Both the position numbers and the translations under genes were made by a program. Under the pieces are notes generated by a model, which ran no database searches, was not told the DNA's origin, and was given only the letters and a program-made list of their open reading frames with translations. From Bacteroidales bacterium UBA4116 (GTDB lineage: Bacteria; Bacteroidota; Bacteroidia; Bacteroidales; Tannerellaceae): 64,000 nt of DNA. The DNA is taken from positions 383,490 to 447,489 of the forward strand of contig DFXE01000020.1 in the NCBI GenBank assembly GCA_002381645.1, given 5' to 3'. Below, piece after piece: positions 27,645 to 36,000 of the stretch; the stretch's first letter is position 1, and each line of letters starts with the position of its first letter.

Positions 27645-28073
27645 TTAATCCATATGGGGGCGGGTACATGTTTCGGTAGTTATCCGCGGTTCTTCCCGCT
27701 GGAAGCCGGCTTCTTTCTTCGCTTTGCGTAGCGTGGCACCGGGCGAGAAAATCACCTTGGGCTGCCTGATCTGGCTGGTCAGGAAGTCTTCTTCATTTTC
27801 CGCTCCCGTTGAACCTACGCCATAACGGAAATTTCCAAATTCGCCGAATTGTACGATATGTCCGACCGAAAGGTGCTTGCGGATCAGGTAATTCATACGG
27901 TCTATAACTCCTTTTACCTGATTTGACGGAATACCTGCTTCCGATATCTCGGAAAGTAAATATTCAAAATCGATTTTATCGGTATATACCGGTTGGGCAT
28001 ATACTTTTTTAGGAGTAACATCTTTGTCTTTACCTAGGTTATTTCTCTCTACTAATCTGAATTTAACTGACAT
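27645..28073 (-). CDS. HU-related DNA-binding protein (HU-HIG/histone-like family)
   Basis: This 142-residue protein has an HU/IHF-like fold: residues about 30-75 form the helical dimer body (FEYLLSEISEAGIPSNQVKG), and VQFGEFGNFRYGV begins the beta-arm, followed by VIFSPGATLRKAKKEAGF. It carries an extra N-terminal extension and a polar C-terminal tail typical of the Bacteroidota-specific HU-related group. It probably binds or bends DNA; targets are unknown. It is monocistronic, with its own promoter (28121-28128) and terminator. Five 10-bp repeats sit just upstream of the promoter. Confidence 0.88.
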   Translation of the reverse strand: MSVKFRLVERNNLGKDKDVTPKKVYAQPVYTDKIDFEYLLSEISEAGIPSNQVKGVIDRMNYLIRKHLSVGHIVQFGEFGNFRYGVGSTGAENEEDFLTSQIRQPKVIFSPGATLRKAKKEAGFQREEPRITTETCTRPHMD

Positions 28074-28120
28074 AATCTCTAATTTTAAATGTTAATAATA
28101 TGTTGTTTGTGATCACATAG

Positions 28121-28128
28121 CAAAGGTA
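28121..28128 (-). promoter_or_regulatory. -7 box of the HU-related gene
   Basis: TACCTTTG on the minus strand is a full TAnnTTTG match, 48 bases upstream of the ATG. The repeat array begins about 34 bases upstream of the predicted start point. Confidence 0.55.
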
Positions 28129-28147
28129 GATGATGCCAGGAGAAGGT

Positions 28148-28197
28148 TGTCCGCTAATGTCCGTAAGTGTCTTCTAATGTCCGCTAATGTCCCTTAA
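28148..28197. repeat. five tandem 10-bp repeats upstream of the HU-related promoter
   Basis: The units are TGTCCGCTAA, TGTCCGTAAG, TGTCTTCTAA, TGTCCGCTAA and TGTCCCTTAA, without spacers. The first and fourth are identical and all begin TGTC. The 10-bp period places each unit on the same face of the helix, as in an operator array. Confidence 0.85.
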
Positions 28198-28355
28198 TTT
28201 ATTTTCGGAAAGCAGAAATCAACAAACAGCAGGCGGAATGTTCTTCTTAAATTTTCTGCTTGCAAATTCCCGTCATCCTGCCTTATTTTAGGGTTGATTT
28301 TTACAATAAGTAACTTAATTAACATACAGGGGAATTGATATATGTCAACGGATTT

Positions 28356-28379
28356 AAATTTTCCTGCGCAGGAAAATTT
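28356..28379. promoter_or_regulatory. 24-bp perfect palindrome in the HU-glnS intergenic region
   Basis: AAATTTTCCTGC and its exact complement meet with no spacer, centred at 28367/28368. A second hairpin follows at 28390-28413 (GCAGA..AAAAT/ATTTT..TCTGC). Either a dyad operator or transcript structures is possible. The rest of the 28074-28538 gap holds the HU promoter and repeats and the glnS -7 box, with no gene seen. Confidence 0.55.
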
Positions 28380-28506
28380 CCGTCACTGGGCAGAAAAATC
28401 ATTTTTCCTCTGCGGGTATTTTTCATATAAAAATAAAAAAACACAATAAGCATACGGATAGGACAGGTAACAGGATGCAGTCCGGATGCTAAAAGAAAAA
28501 ATTGTT

Positions 28507-28514
28507 TATCTTTG
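28507..28514 (+). promoter_or_regulatory. -7 box of the glnS operon
   Basis: TATCTTTG matches TAnnTTTG, 24 bases before the glnS ATG. Confidence 0.5.
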
Positions 28515-28538
28515 TGGTATTATTATACCTAATATAAT

Positions 28539-30242
28539 ATGAACGAAACAAAGATGGGTGAAGGAGAGGAAAAGAAAAGCCTTAATTTTATAGAGGCTTT
28601 TGTAGAAAAAGATCTGGCAGAAGGTAAAAATAACGGAAGGGTTCAAACACGGTTTCCACCCGAACCGAACGGCTACCTGCATATCGGGCATGCGAAGGCA
28701 ATCTGCCTTGATTTTGGGATTGCAGAACGGTATAACGGCATTTGTAATCTCCGCTTTGACGATACCAATCCCGTAAAAGAAGATGTTGAATATGTTGATT
28801 CCATCATGCAGGATATCCAATGGCTGGGATATAACTGGAATAAAGTGGTATATGCCTCGGATTATTTCCAGCAGTTGTTCGATTTTGCCGTTCAATTAAT
28901 CAGGGAAGGTAAAGCATATGTAGATGAACAATCCGCGGAAGAGATAGCGCGCCAGAAAGGTACGCCCACACAACCGGGCACCGAAAGCCCGTACAGGAAC
29001 CGTCCGGTGGAAGAAAACCTGAATTTATTTTACCGCATGCAGGAAGGCGAATTAACCGAAGGCAGTATGGTCCTCCGTGCTAAAATAGATATGGCATCGC
29101 CTAATATGCATTTCCGCGATCCGATTATGTACCGCATTATTGACCATCCCCATCATCGGACAGGGACAAAATGGAAAGTATATCCCATGTATGATTTCGC
29201 CCATGGTCAAAGTGATTATTTCGAAGGGGTGACCCATTCGCTCTGTACATTGGAATTCGAAGTACACCGCCCGCTATACGATTATTTTATCGACCTCTTA
29301 AAGAAAGACGATAGCTACCGGCCGCGCCAGATTGAGTTCAATCGCCTTAACCTCACTTATACGGTGATGAGTAAACGAAAATTACTGCAATTGGTTAAAG
29401 AAGGACGTGTAAACGGGTGGGACGACCCGCGTATGCCTACCATCGTTGGTTTCCGGCGAAGGGGATATACACCTACAGCTATACGAAATTTTATAGATAA
29501 GATAGGTTATACCAAATACGACGGTATTGTGGATGTAGCTTTACTGGAACATGCCGTACGCGAAGATCTCAATGCTATTGCACCGCGTGTTTCCGCGGTT
29601 ATTAATCCTGTAAAGCTGATCATTACCAACTACCCGGAGGACCGGATAGAAATGATGGAAACCGTAAATAATCCGGAAGACCCTTCAGCTGGTACACATG
29701 ATATGGCTTTTACACGTGAATTATATATTGAACGTGAGGACTTCATGGAAGATGCTCCAAAAAAATTCTATCGCATGACACCCGGGCAGGAGGTTCGTCT
29801 CCGTTGCGCTTATATCGTTAAATGTACGGGTGTAAAGAAAAACGATGCCGGAGAAATAGAGGAAATCTATGCCGAGTATGACCCGATGACGAAAAGCGGA
29901 ATGCCAGACAGTAACCGTAAAGTAAAAGGAACGCTGCACTGGGTTTCTGCTAAATATAGTTTGCCGGCGGAAGTCAGACTATACGACCGCCTGTTTATGG
30001 TAGAAAACCCGGCGGAAGAAAAAGAGAAAGATTTTCTTGAACTTCTGAATCCGGACTCATTAACTGTTCTTACCAATTGCCGGGTTGAAATGGAATTAAA
30101 ACATGCCAAACCGTATGATAATTTCCAGTTCCAGCGTATAGGTTACTTTAACGTTGATCCCGATAGTAATGAGGATAAACTTGTTTTTAACCGTACTGTA
30201 TCGTTGAAAGATACATGGAGTAAGGTAAAAGACAAAAACTAA
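28539..30242 (+). CDS. glnS: glutaminyl-tRNA synthetase
   Basis: This class I aminoacyl-tRNA synthetase of 567 residues charges tRNA-Gln directly. The signatures are PPEPNGYLHIGHAK (HIGH at 48-51) and MSKR at 277-280 in LTYTVMSKRKL. The C-terminal half has the two anticodon-binding beta-barrels, and length is normal. The order of the catalytic core (DDTNPVKEDVEYVDSI) identifies GlnRS rather than GluRS. It begins an operon with a TPR protein and popT, and a cognate tRNA-Gln(CUG) lies at 5931. Confidence 0.97.
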   Translation: MNETKMGEGEEKKSLNFIEAFVEKDLAEGKNNGRVQTRFPPEPNGYLHIGHAKAICLDFGIAERYNGICNLRFDDTNPVKEDVEYVDSIMQDIQWLGYNWNKVVYASDYFQQLFDFAVQLIREGKAYVDEQSAEEIARQKGTPTQPGTESPYRNRPVEENLNLFYRMQEGELTEGSMVLRAKIDMASPNMHFRDPIMYRIIDHPHHRTGTKWKVYPMYDFAHGQSDYFEGVTHSLCTLEFEVHRPLYDYFIDLLKKDDSYRPRQIEFNRLNLTYTVMSKRKLLQLVKEGRVNGWDDPRMPTIVGFRRRGYTPTAIRNFIDKIGYTKYDGIVDVALLEHAVREDLNAIAPRVSAVINPVKLIITNYPEDRIEMMETVNNPEDPSAGTHDMAFTRELYIEREDFMEDAPKKFYRMTPGQEVRLRCAYIVKCTGVKKNDAGEIEEIYAEYDPMTKSGMPDSNRKVKGTLHWVSAKYSLPAEVRLYDRLFMVENPAEEKEKDFLELLNPDSLTVLTNCRVEMELKHAKPYDNFQFQRIGYFNVDPDSNEDKLVFNRTVSLKDTWSKVKDKN

Positions 30243-30274
30243 CAGAGACGAAAAGCGTCTTTAGAAAGCTTAAT

Positions 30275-31558
30275 ATGAAAAAAGACGAAATTTCAAAATT
30301 ATTGCAACAATACCTCACCGCGCGTAAAGAAGGCAGGGAACCCTACTTCGACGCTGATGAGTTGAACAGGCTATTGGATGATTTTGAAGAAAAAGAAGAT
30401 TTCAAACATTATGACGGTGTCTTGTCTTTAGGTTTGAAGCTTCATCCGATGAATGATGAGTTTAAAGTAAGGCAATGCCGATTCTACCTCTTTAAAGGGG
30501 AATATGCCGAGGCGCTTAAAGCAGTTGAAAATATTTCAACCATCAACAGGCAGGATAAAGACATGATACGGCTGGAGTGTTATTGTGGCCTGAAAAAATT
30601 CTATAAAATCTGTGATTATGTAGATGATCTGATAGCCGATTCATCCTGTGATTATTATGATGAGATCATCGAATATATAGCGCCATTGTTAAATGATATG
30701 GAGTTTAAAGACGAAGCGCTTAACTTTATTGATTATTACCTGGCATTTTTTCCCGATAACCTGGTACTCAAAAGTGAACTATGTTATATTTACGAATCGG
30801 AAGGTAAATTTGAAGAAGCCATTGAAATTTGTAATGAAATGATCGACCAGGATCCCTATTGTTACGAATATTGGTTTACGTTGGGGCGGTTACATTCCAT
30901 GACCAGCAATTATACAAAAGCAATAGAGGCTTTTGACTTTGCGATCGCCTGTGATGATTCCGATTCCGAACTGAAGATACTGAAGGCCTATTGCCTGTTT
31001 ATGAATGAAAATTATCAGCAGGCTATAGAGGCTTATAAAGATATGGCTACAGATAACGAATCGGCAGACCGTATTAAACCCCTGATGGCCGAATGTTATG
31101 TCAAAATGGAAGACTTTGAACAGGCTTATCTTTTATTAAAAGAAATTATCGTTTTAAAAGACAACACCTTAGACGCCACTAATTACATTAACTTTATCCG
31201 TTGTTGTGTGGAAACCGGCCGCGAACGGGAAGCCTCACAAATGCTTGTGGAAGCTACCGATTTATTCCCGGATAATGTACGGGTTCTTGCTTTGCTGGCA
31301 CTCTCCTATCTGGAAAACGGTAAAGAAGAACTGGCCCTTTCGGTTACGGATAAAATATTTAAACAGCTGGATAAAGTCAGTAATAAGCAAACATATGACA
31401 AAGACATCTTCTATCTTTCTTTAAAAAAAGAATTTGTAGAATTTCTTAAATCCGGCAAACTTATCAACAACCCCAAAGTCATATCAAGACCGGAAAAACA
31501 CATTCCACTTGCAGAATTGACAAAAGAATTCCTCAACAACAAGAAAAACAGTAACTAA
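30275..31558 (+). CDS. TPR-repeat protein
   Basis: This 427-residue cytoplasmic-looking protein (no signal peptide) is built mostly of tetratricopeptide-like helix pairs, for instance CYIYESEGKFEEAIEICNEM and YWFTLGRLHSMTSNYTKAIE. Such arrays mediate protein-protein contacts; the partner is unknown. It lies 32 bases after glnS, separated by a small hairpin (AGACG/CGTCT), and six bases before popT, so the three are likely cotranscribed. I see no catalytic motif. Confidence 0.82.
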   Translation: MKKDEISKLLQQYLTARKEGREPYFDADELNRLLDDFEEKEDFKHYDGVLSLGLKLHPMNDEFKVRQCRFYLFKGEYAEALKAVENISTINRQDKDMIRLECYCGLKKFYKICDYVDDLIADSSCDYYDEIIEYIAPLLNDMEFKDEALNFIDYYLAFFPDNLVLKSELCYIYESEGKFEEAIEICNEMIDQDPYCYEYWFTLGRLHSMTSNYTKAIEAFDFAIACDDSDSELKILKAYCLFMNENYQQAIEAYKDMATDNESADRIKPLMAECYVKMEDFEQAYLLLKEIIVLKDNTLDATNYINFIRCCVETGREREASQMLVEATDLFPDNVRVLALLALSYLENGKEELALSVTDKIFKQLDKVSNKQTYDKDIFYLSLKKEFVEFLKSGKLINNPKVISRPEKHIPLAELTKEFLNNKKNSN

Positions 31559-31564
31559 CTCATT

Positions 31565-32434
31565 ATGAACAGAAGTCTGAAAGATTACGGTCTTATTACG
31601 TTAAAAGGTGTAGGTATGGGTGCGGCCGATGTGGTACCGGGTGTTTCCGGTGGTACGATCGCATTTATCGTAGGTATTTATGAAGAATTATTGGATTCGA
31701 TTAAAAGTATTAACGGCAGTTCGTTAAAACTTTTTTTTTCCGGTAAGATCGGAGCGTTCTGGAAGGCTATAAACGGAAATTTTCTATTCTCCCTGGTATT
31801 CGGGATAGCTGTCAGCATTTTTTCCTTAGCCAAATTAATCACTCACCTTCTGGAAACTCAGCCTATCCTGGTATGGTCGTTTTTTTTCGGATTAGTTCTC
31901 GCTTCTACCCTGTTTGTTTCAAAAGATATCAAACGCTGGGACTGGAAAACCATCATATGCTTTATCGTAGGCGCGGTTATTGCTTATTATATTACAGTAG
32001 CTACTCCTGCTGAAACACCTAACGGGTTATGGTTTATTTTCCTTTGCGGGGCTATTGCCATCTGCGCCATGATCCTTCCGGGCATTTCCGGCAGTTTTAT
32101 ACTGGTATTACTGGGCAAATATTATTATGTGATGGAAGCTGTTAAAAACTTCGATTTGGTTATCATCCTCGTTTTCCTCTGCGGAGCAGCTATCGGCATC
32201 ACTTCATTTGCAAGGTTCCTGTCGTTCCTCCTCCGGAGGTATCATGATACGACCATTGCCGTATTAGCAGGTTTTATGCTCGGCTCCCTTAATAAAGTAT
32301 GGCCGTGGAAATCGGAAGCCCTTACCAATACACTACCCGACCAATACATATGGGAAGGGTTAGGGCTGATGGTAATAGGCTTTGCGTTGGTTTACTTTCT
32401 GGAAAGACTTTCCGGAAACAAAGCAGAAAGCTGA
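31565..32434 (+). CDS. popT: DUF368 undecaprenyl-phosphate translocase (PopT family)
   Basis: This 289-residue membrane protein has about eight to ten helices and the two inverted half-site motifs of DUF368: VVPGVSGGTIAFIVGIYEE near residue 22 and LPGISGSFILVLLGKYYYV near 175. DUF368 proteins were shown to return undecaprenyl phosphate from the outer to the inner leaflet, recycling the carrier used for peptidoglycan and surface glycans. It lies six bases after the TPR gene. The nearby polysaccharide locus consumes this carrier, a plausible but unproven link. Confidence 0.85.
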   Translation: MNRSLKDYGLITLKGVGMGAADVVPGVSGGTIAFIVGIYEELLDSIKSINGSSLKLFFSGKIGAFWKAINGNFLFSLVFGIAVSIFSLAKLITHLLETQPILVWSFFFGLVLASTLFVSKDIKRWDWKTIICFIVGAVIAYYITVATPAETPNGLWFIFLCGAIAICAMILPGISGSFILVLLGKYYYVMEAVKNFDLVIILVFLCGAAIGITSFARFLSFLLRRYHDTTIAVLAGFMLGSLNKVWPWKSEALTNTLPDQYIWEGLGLMVIGFALVYFLERLSGNKAES

Positions 32435-32498
32435 ACGGAATAGGCAAAAATCCTTACTTTTTTGACAAATAGTTTTTGTTTGATTCAAATAAATAGTA

Positions 32499-32506
32499 TA
32501 GATTTG
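32499..32506 (+). promoter_or_regulatory. -7 box of the OPT transporter gene
   Basis: TAGATTTG matches TAnnTTTG, with a TTTG 20 bases upstream (32475-32478) as the -33 element. Confidence 0.6.
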
Positions 32507-32551
32507 TGAGTGACATAGCAAAATGTCAGATAAATCTAATAGTGCAGTATT

Positions 32552-34549
32552 GTGAAAGAAGAAAAGGAAGAAAAGATAAGCGGACTACCCGAAAATGCTT
32601 ATCGTGAATTAAAAGAAGGCGAAACTTACCAACCCTTGATGCCCGCTAACCGGTCATTTCGTGAAGTTACTCCCTGGTCGGTCTTTTGGGGGCTTGTTAT
32701 GGCTGTACTTTTCAGTGCCGCCGCCTATCTGGGTTTAAAAGTCGGACAGGTCTTCGATGCAGCCATTCCCATAGCTATTATAGCCGTAGGTTTATCAGGC
32801 GGTTTCAAACGTAAAAATGCATTGGGTGAAAATGTGATCATCCAATCTATCGGAGCAAGTAGCGGCATGATTGTAGCCGGGGCGATATTTACACTTCCTG
32901 CACTATACATCCTCCAGGATAAATATCCTGAAATAACGGTAAATTTTTTTGAAGTATTTATGAGTTCCCTGCTGGGTGGAATTCTGGGTATTCTTTTATT
33001 AATTCCTTTCCGTAAATATTTTGTATCGGATATGCATGGCAAGTATCCTTTCCCTGAAGCCACAGCAACGACACAGGTGCTTGTATCGGGTGAAAAGGGG
33101 GGCAGCCAGGCCAAGCCGTTGATATTTGCCGGTTTGATAGGCGGTGCATACGATTTTATCATTTCGACATTCGGCTGGTGGAACGAGGTGATCACCACCC
33201 GGATGATAGGTTTTGGAGAAATGGTTGCAGACCGTGCGAAAGTTGTATTTAAAATTAATTCCGGTGCGGCTGTATTGGGATTAGGTTATATCATCGGATT
33301 AAAATACTCCATGATCATATGCGCCGGATCATTCTTAGTATGGTTGGTTATTATCCCTTTATTATCCGCGTTGTTCGGGTCGGAGATACTTGCTTTGGGA
33401 AACGATATGATTACCATGACAGTCGGAAGCATGACTCCTGAGCAGATATTTACTACTTACGCGCGCCATATCGGAATCGGCGGTATTGCTACGGCAGGTG
33501 TTATAGGAATAATAAAATCTTGGGGTATCGTCCGGAGTGCCGTAGGGCTGGCAAGAAAAGAACTTAAAGGCAGAAACGGACAGACCGGTACCAACCAGGA
33601 TATCCGTACGCAACGCGATCTGTCAATGAAAATAATTACGATTGGTATCATCCTCACACTCATAGTAACTTATTTATTTTTCTATTTCGGGGTGTTGGAT
33701 AATTGGTATCAGGCGTTAGTCGGTCTTTTGATCGTTGGGATTATTTCATTCTTATTTACAACAGTCGCAGCCAATGCCATTGCAATAGTCGGCACCAATC
33801 CGGTATCGGGTATGACGTTAATGACCCTTATTTTAGCTTCTGTCATTCTTGTTTCCGTAGGATTAAAAGGCGCAGCAGGGATGGTCTCGGCTTTAATTAT
33901 CGGAAGCGTGGTATGTACAGCCCTGTCTATGGCCGGTGGGTTTATAACCGATCTGAAGATCGGATACTGGTTGGGAAGTACTCCTGCCAAACAACAAACA
34001 TGGAAATTCCTGGGTACACTCGTATCTGCTGCAACAGTAGGCGGTGTTATACTGATATTAAATAAAACATACGGGTTTACAAGCGGGCAATTAGCGGCTC
34101 CCCAGGCAAACGCAATGGCCGCCGTAATCGAACCGTTAATGAGTGGTGCAGGAGCTCCCTGGATATTGTACGGTATAGGTGCCGTTCTGGCTTTAATTCT
34201 AAATTTCTTCAATGTCCCTACGTTAGCTTTTGCACTGGGTATGTTTATCCCGTTGGAATTAAATACTCCCCTTTTGGTAGGGGGTGCGGTAAGCTGGTAC
34301 GTAAGCAGCCGCAGTAAAGACGCAACCCTTAATAATGCCCGGTTGGAAAAGGGCACACTACTAGCTTCCGGTTTTATAGCAGGTGGTGCATTGATGGGAG
34401 TCGTAAGCGCCGCTTTACGTTTCGGAGGAATCAATCTTGTAAATGAAGCATGGTTAGCCAATAGTTTATCGGAGGTGCTGGCCCTGATTGTTTATATTTT
34501 CCTGATTGCATATTTGACGATAGCATCTATGAAAACCGGTACAAAATAA
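32552..34549 (+). CDS. OPT family oligopeptide transporter
   Basis: This is an inner-membrane proton-coupled importer of small peptides, or possibly of metal-chelate compounds, of the OPT family. The 665 residues form about fifteen helices, with the early motif FSAAAYLGLKVGQVFDAAIP, KYPFPEATATTQVL and NALGENVIIQSIG conserved in bacterial OPT proteins. The start is GTG at 32552; the first internal ATG (codon 29) would remove the conserved LPENAYRELKEGE segment. It has its own promoter. The substrate is not predictable. Confidence 0.9.
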   Translation: MKEEKEEKISGLPENAYRELKEGETYQPLMPANRSFREVTPWSVFWGLVMAVLFSAAAYLGLKVGQVFDAAIPIAIIAVGLSGGFKRKNALGENVIIQSIGASSGMIVAGAIFTLPALYILQDKYPEITVNFFEVFMSSLLGGILGILLLIPFRKYFVSDMHGKYPFPEATATTQVLVSGEKGGSQAKPLIFAGLIGGAYDFIISTFGWWNEVITTRMIGFGEMVADRAKVVFKINSGAAVLGLGYIIGLKYSMIICAGSFLVWLVIIPLLSALFGSEILALGNDMITMTVGSMTPEQIFTTYARHIGIGGIATAGVIGIIKSWGIVRSAVGLARKELKGRNGQTGTNQDIRTQRDLSMKIITIGIILTLIVTYLFFYFGVLDNWYQALVGLLIVGIISFLFTTVAANAIAIVGTNPVSGMTLMTLILASVILVSVGLKGAAGMVSALIIGSVVCTALSMAGGFITDLKIGYWLGSTPAKQQTWKFLGTLVSAATVGGVILILNKTYGFTSGQLAAPQANAMAAVIEPLMSGAGAPWILYGIGAVLALILNFFNVPTLAFALGMFIPLELNTPLLVGGAVSWYVSSRSKDATLNNARLEKGTLLASGFIAGGALMGVVSAALRFGGINLVNEAWLANSLSEVLALIVYIFLIAYLTIASMKTGTK

Positions 34550-34592
34550 ATAGTTGTTCAATAATACATTTATAAACTAAATACTTCGACCA

Positions 34593-35909
34593 ATGGATAC
34601 ACCAGTAGTTAATGTCGGTATAATGACCGGTAAAGAAGTTTCGTTTATATTTAATACGGAATATGTACATATTGAAACAGGTGATTTTCTAACGGGTGAA
34701 CAACGCGCCTTACTCGTCAACGGACATATTATATTCAACGGCAAGTTATACGATGAATTGTTCTTTGAACCTGTTTCTCCTGATGCTTCCTTTGACCTCA
34801 ACGATGTCACCATAGGTATAAATTTTCACTGGGAACGTAAAGAAACACAACGCTTCTACGGTTCGATCAATCTGGTCATTAAAGATGAAGCTATTCTTGT
34901 TATCAATCAGGTAGATATTGAGGATTACCTTACAAGTGTCATCTCATCGGAGATGAGCCCATCTGCATCTGTTGAATTCCTTAAAGCACATGCTGTCATT
35001 TCGCGAAGCTGGCTTTTGTCACAGATTGAAAAAAGGCATAAATTATCAACGGATCATTCTGTTAAATATAAAAGTTACACCAAAAACAAGGACGAACTCA
35101 TCAGATGGTACGACCGTGAAGACCATGATATGTTCGATGTATGTGCCGACGATCATTGCCAGCGGTATCAGGGAATCACGCGGGCTTCTAATCCATTGGT
35201 TATAGAAGTTATACATGAAACTTATGGGGAAGTCCTGACAGACGGTAAAACTATATGCGATACCCGTTTTTATAAATGCTGCGGGGGAATAACCGAAAAA
35301 TTCGAAAACGTATGGGAACCTCTTCCCCACTCCTATCTTACTGCTGTAAGTGACAGCAATGCTACCGTTTTTCCAGACCTGACCATCGAGGAGGAAGCTA
35401 TTAAGTGGATCAGAAACTCTCCGGATGCCTTTTGTAATACAAATGACAATAAGATACTAAACCAGGTTCTGAACAATTACGATCAGGAAACTATGGATTT
35501 CTATCGTTGGAAAGTGGAATATACCCAGGATCAACTGGCCGGATTGATTAAGCGTAAAAGTGGTATAGATTTCGGTAAAATAATAGATCTTATACCTGTT
35601 AAACGGGGTTCTTCCGGACGGATCGAAAAATTAAAAGTTAAAGGTACCCTGTGTACATTTACCATTGGGAAAGAGCTGGAAATCCGCCGTACATTGTCGG
35701 AGTCGCATTTATATAGCTCGGCATTTGTTCTTGACAAACAAGATATTACTGACGGTATCCCCCGGCGGTTTATTCTTACGGGAGCCGGATGGGGGCATGG
35801 AGTAGGTTTGTGCCAGATCGGAGCGGCTGTCATGGGATCTAAAGGTTATGATTACCGGCAAATACTCCTGCATTACTTCCCGGGTACTTCCATCGCTAAA
35901 AAATATTAA
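34593..35909 (+). CDS. SpoIID/LytB domain protein
   Basis: This 438-residue protein has the SpoIID core: EDYLTSVISSEMSPSASVEF (residues 110-129), KAHAVISRSWLL, a CCGG-type segment (FYKCCGGITEKFENVW), and the C-terminal GAGWGHGVGLCQIGA followed by YRQILLHYFPGT. Proteins of this family include peptidoglycan lytic transglycosylases acting on stem-less glycan. Although first named for sporulation, they occur widely in non-spore-formers such as Bacteroidota. No obvious signal peptide is seen at this start, which leaves the location unsettled. It lies 43 bases after the OPT gene. Confidence 0.88.
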   Translation: MDTPVVNVGIMTGKEVSFIFNTEYVHIETGDFLTGEQRALLVNGHIIFNGKLYDELFFEPVSPDASFDLNDVTIGINFHWERKETQRFYGSINLVIKDEAILVINQVDIEDYLTSVISSEMSPSASVEFLKAHAVISRSWLLSQIEKRHKLSTDHSVKYKSYTKNKDELIRWYDREDHDMFDVCADDHCQRYQGITRASNPLVIEVIHETYGEVLTDGKTICDTRFYKCCGGITEKFENVWEPLPHSYLTAVSDSNATVFPDLTIEEEAIKWIRNSPDAFCNTNDNKILNQVLNNYDQETMDFYRWKVEYTQDQLAGLIKRKSGIDFGKIIDLIPVKRGSSGRIEKLKVKGTLCTFTIGKELEIRRTLSESHLYSSAFVLDKQDITDGIPRRFILTGAGWGHGVGLCQIGAAVMGSKGYDYRQILLHYFPGTSIAKKY

Positions 35910-35966
35910 AACATTAAAGACAATTGCCGTCTCTGACCGGCACTTCTGTCACTAAAACTATTTTAT

Positions 35967-35974
35967 TACCTTTG
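35967..35974 (+). promoter_or_regulatory. -7 box of the sodium/solute symporter gene
   Basis: TACCTTTG matches TAnnTTTG, 26 bases before the ATG at 36001. Confidence 0.5.
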
Positions 35975-36000
35975 TCTTTTCATGAAAGAACGGTTTATAG

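Noticed and set aside
33709..34461. Long minus-strand ORF opposite the OPT transporter
   Set aside because: It is a shadow frame of a clear membrane transporter, with no domain or promoter.
34593..35909. SpoIID as evidence for sporulation
   Set aside because: SpoIID/LytB domains are widespread in non-sporulating Bacteroidota, and no other sporulation gene is present.
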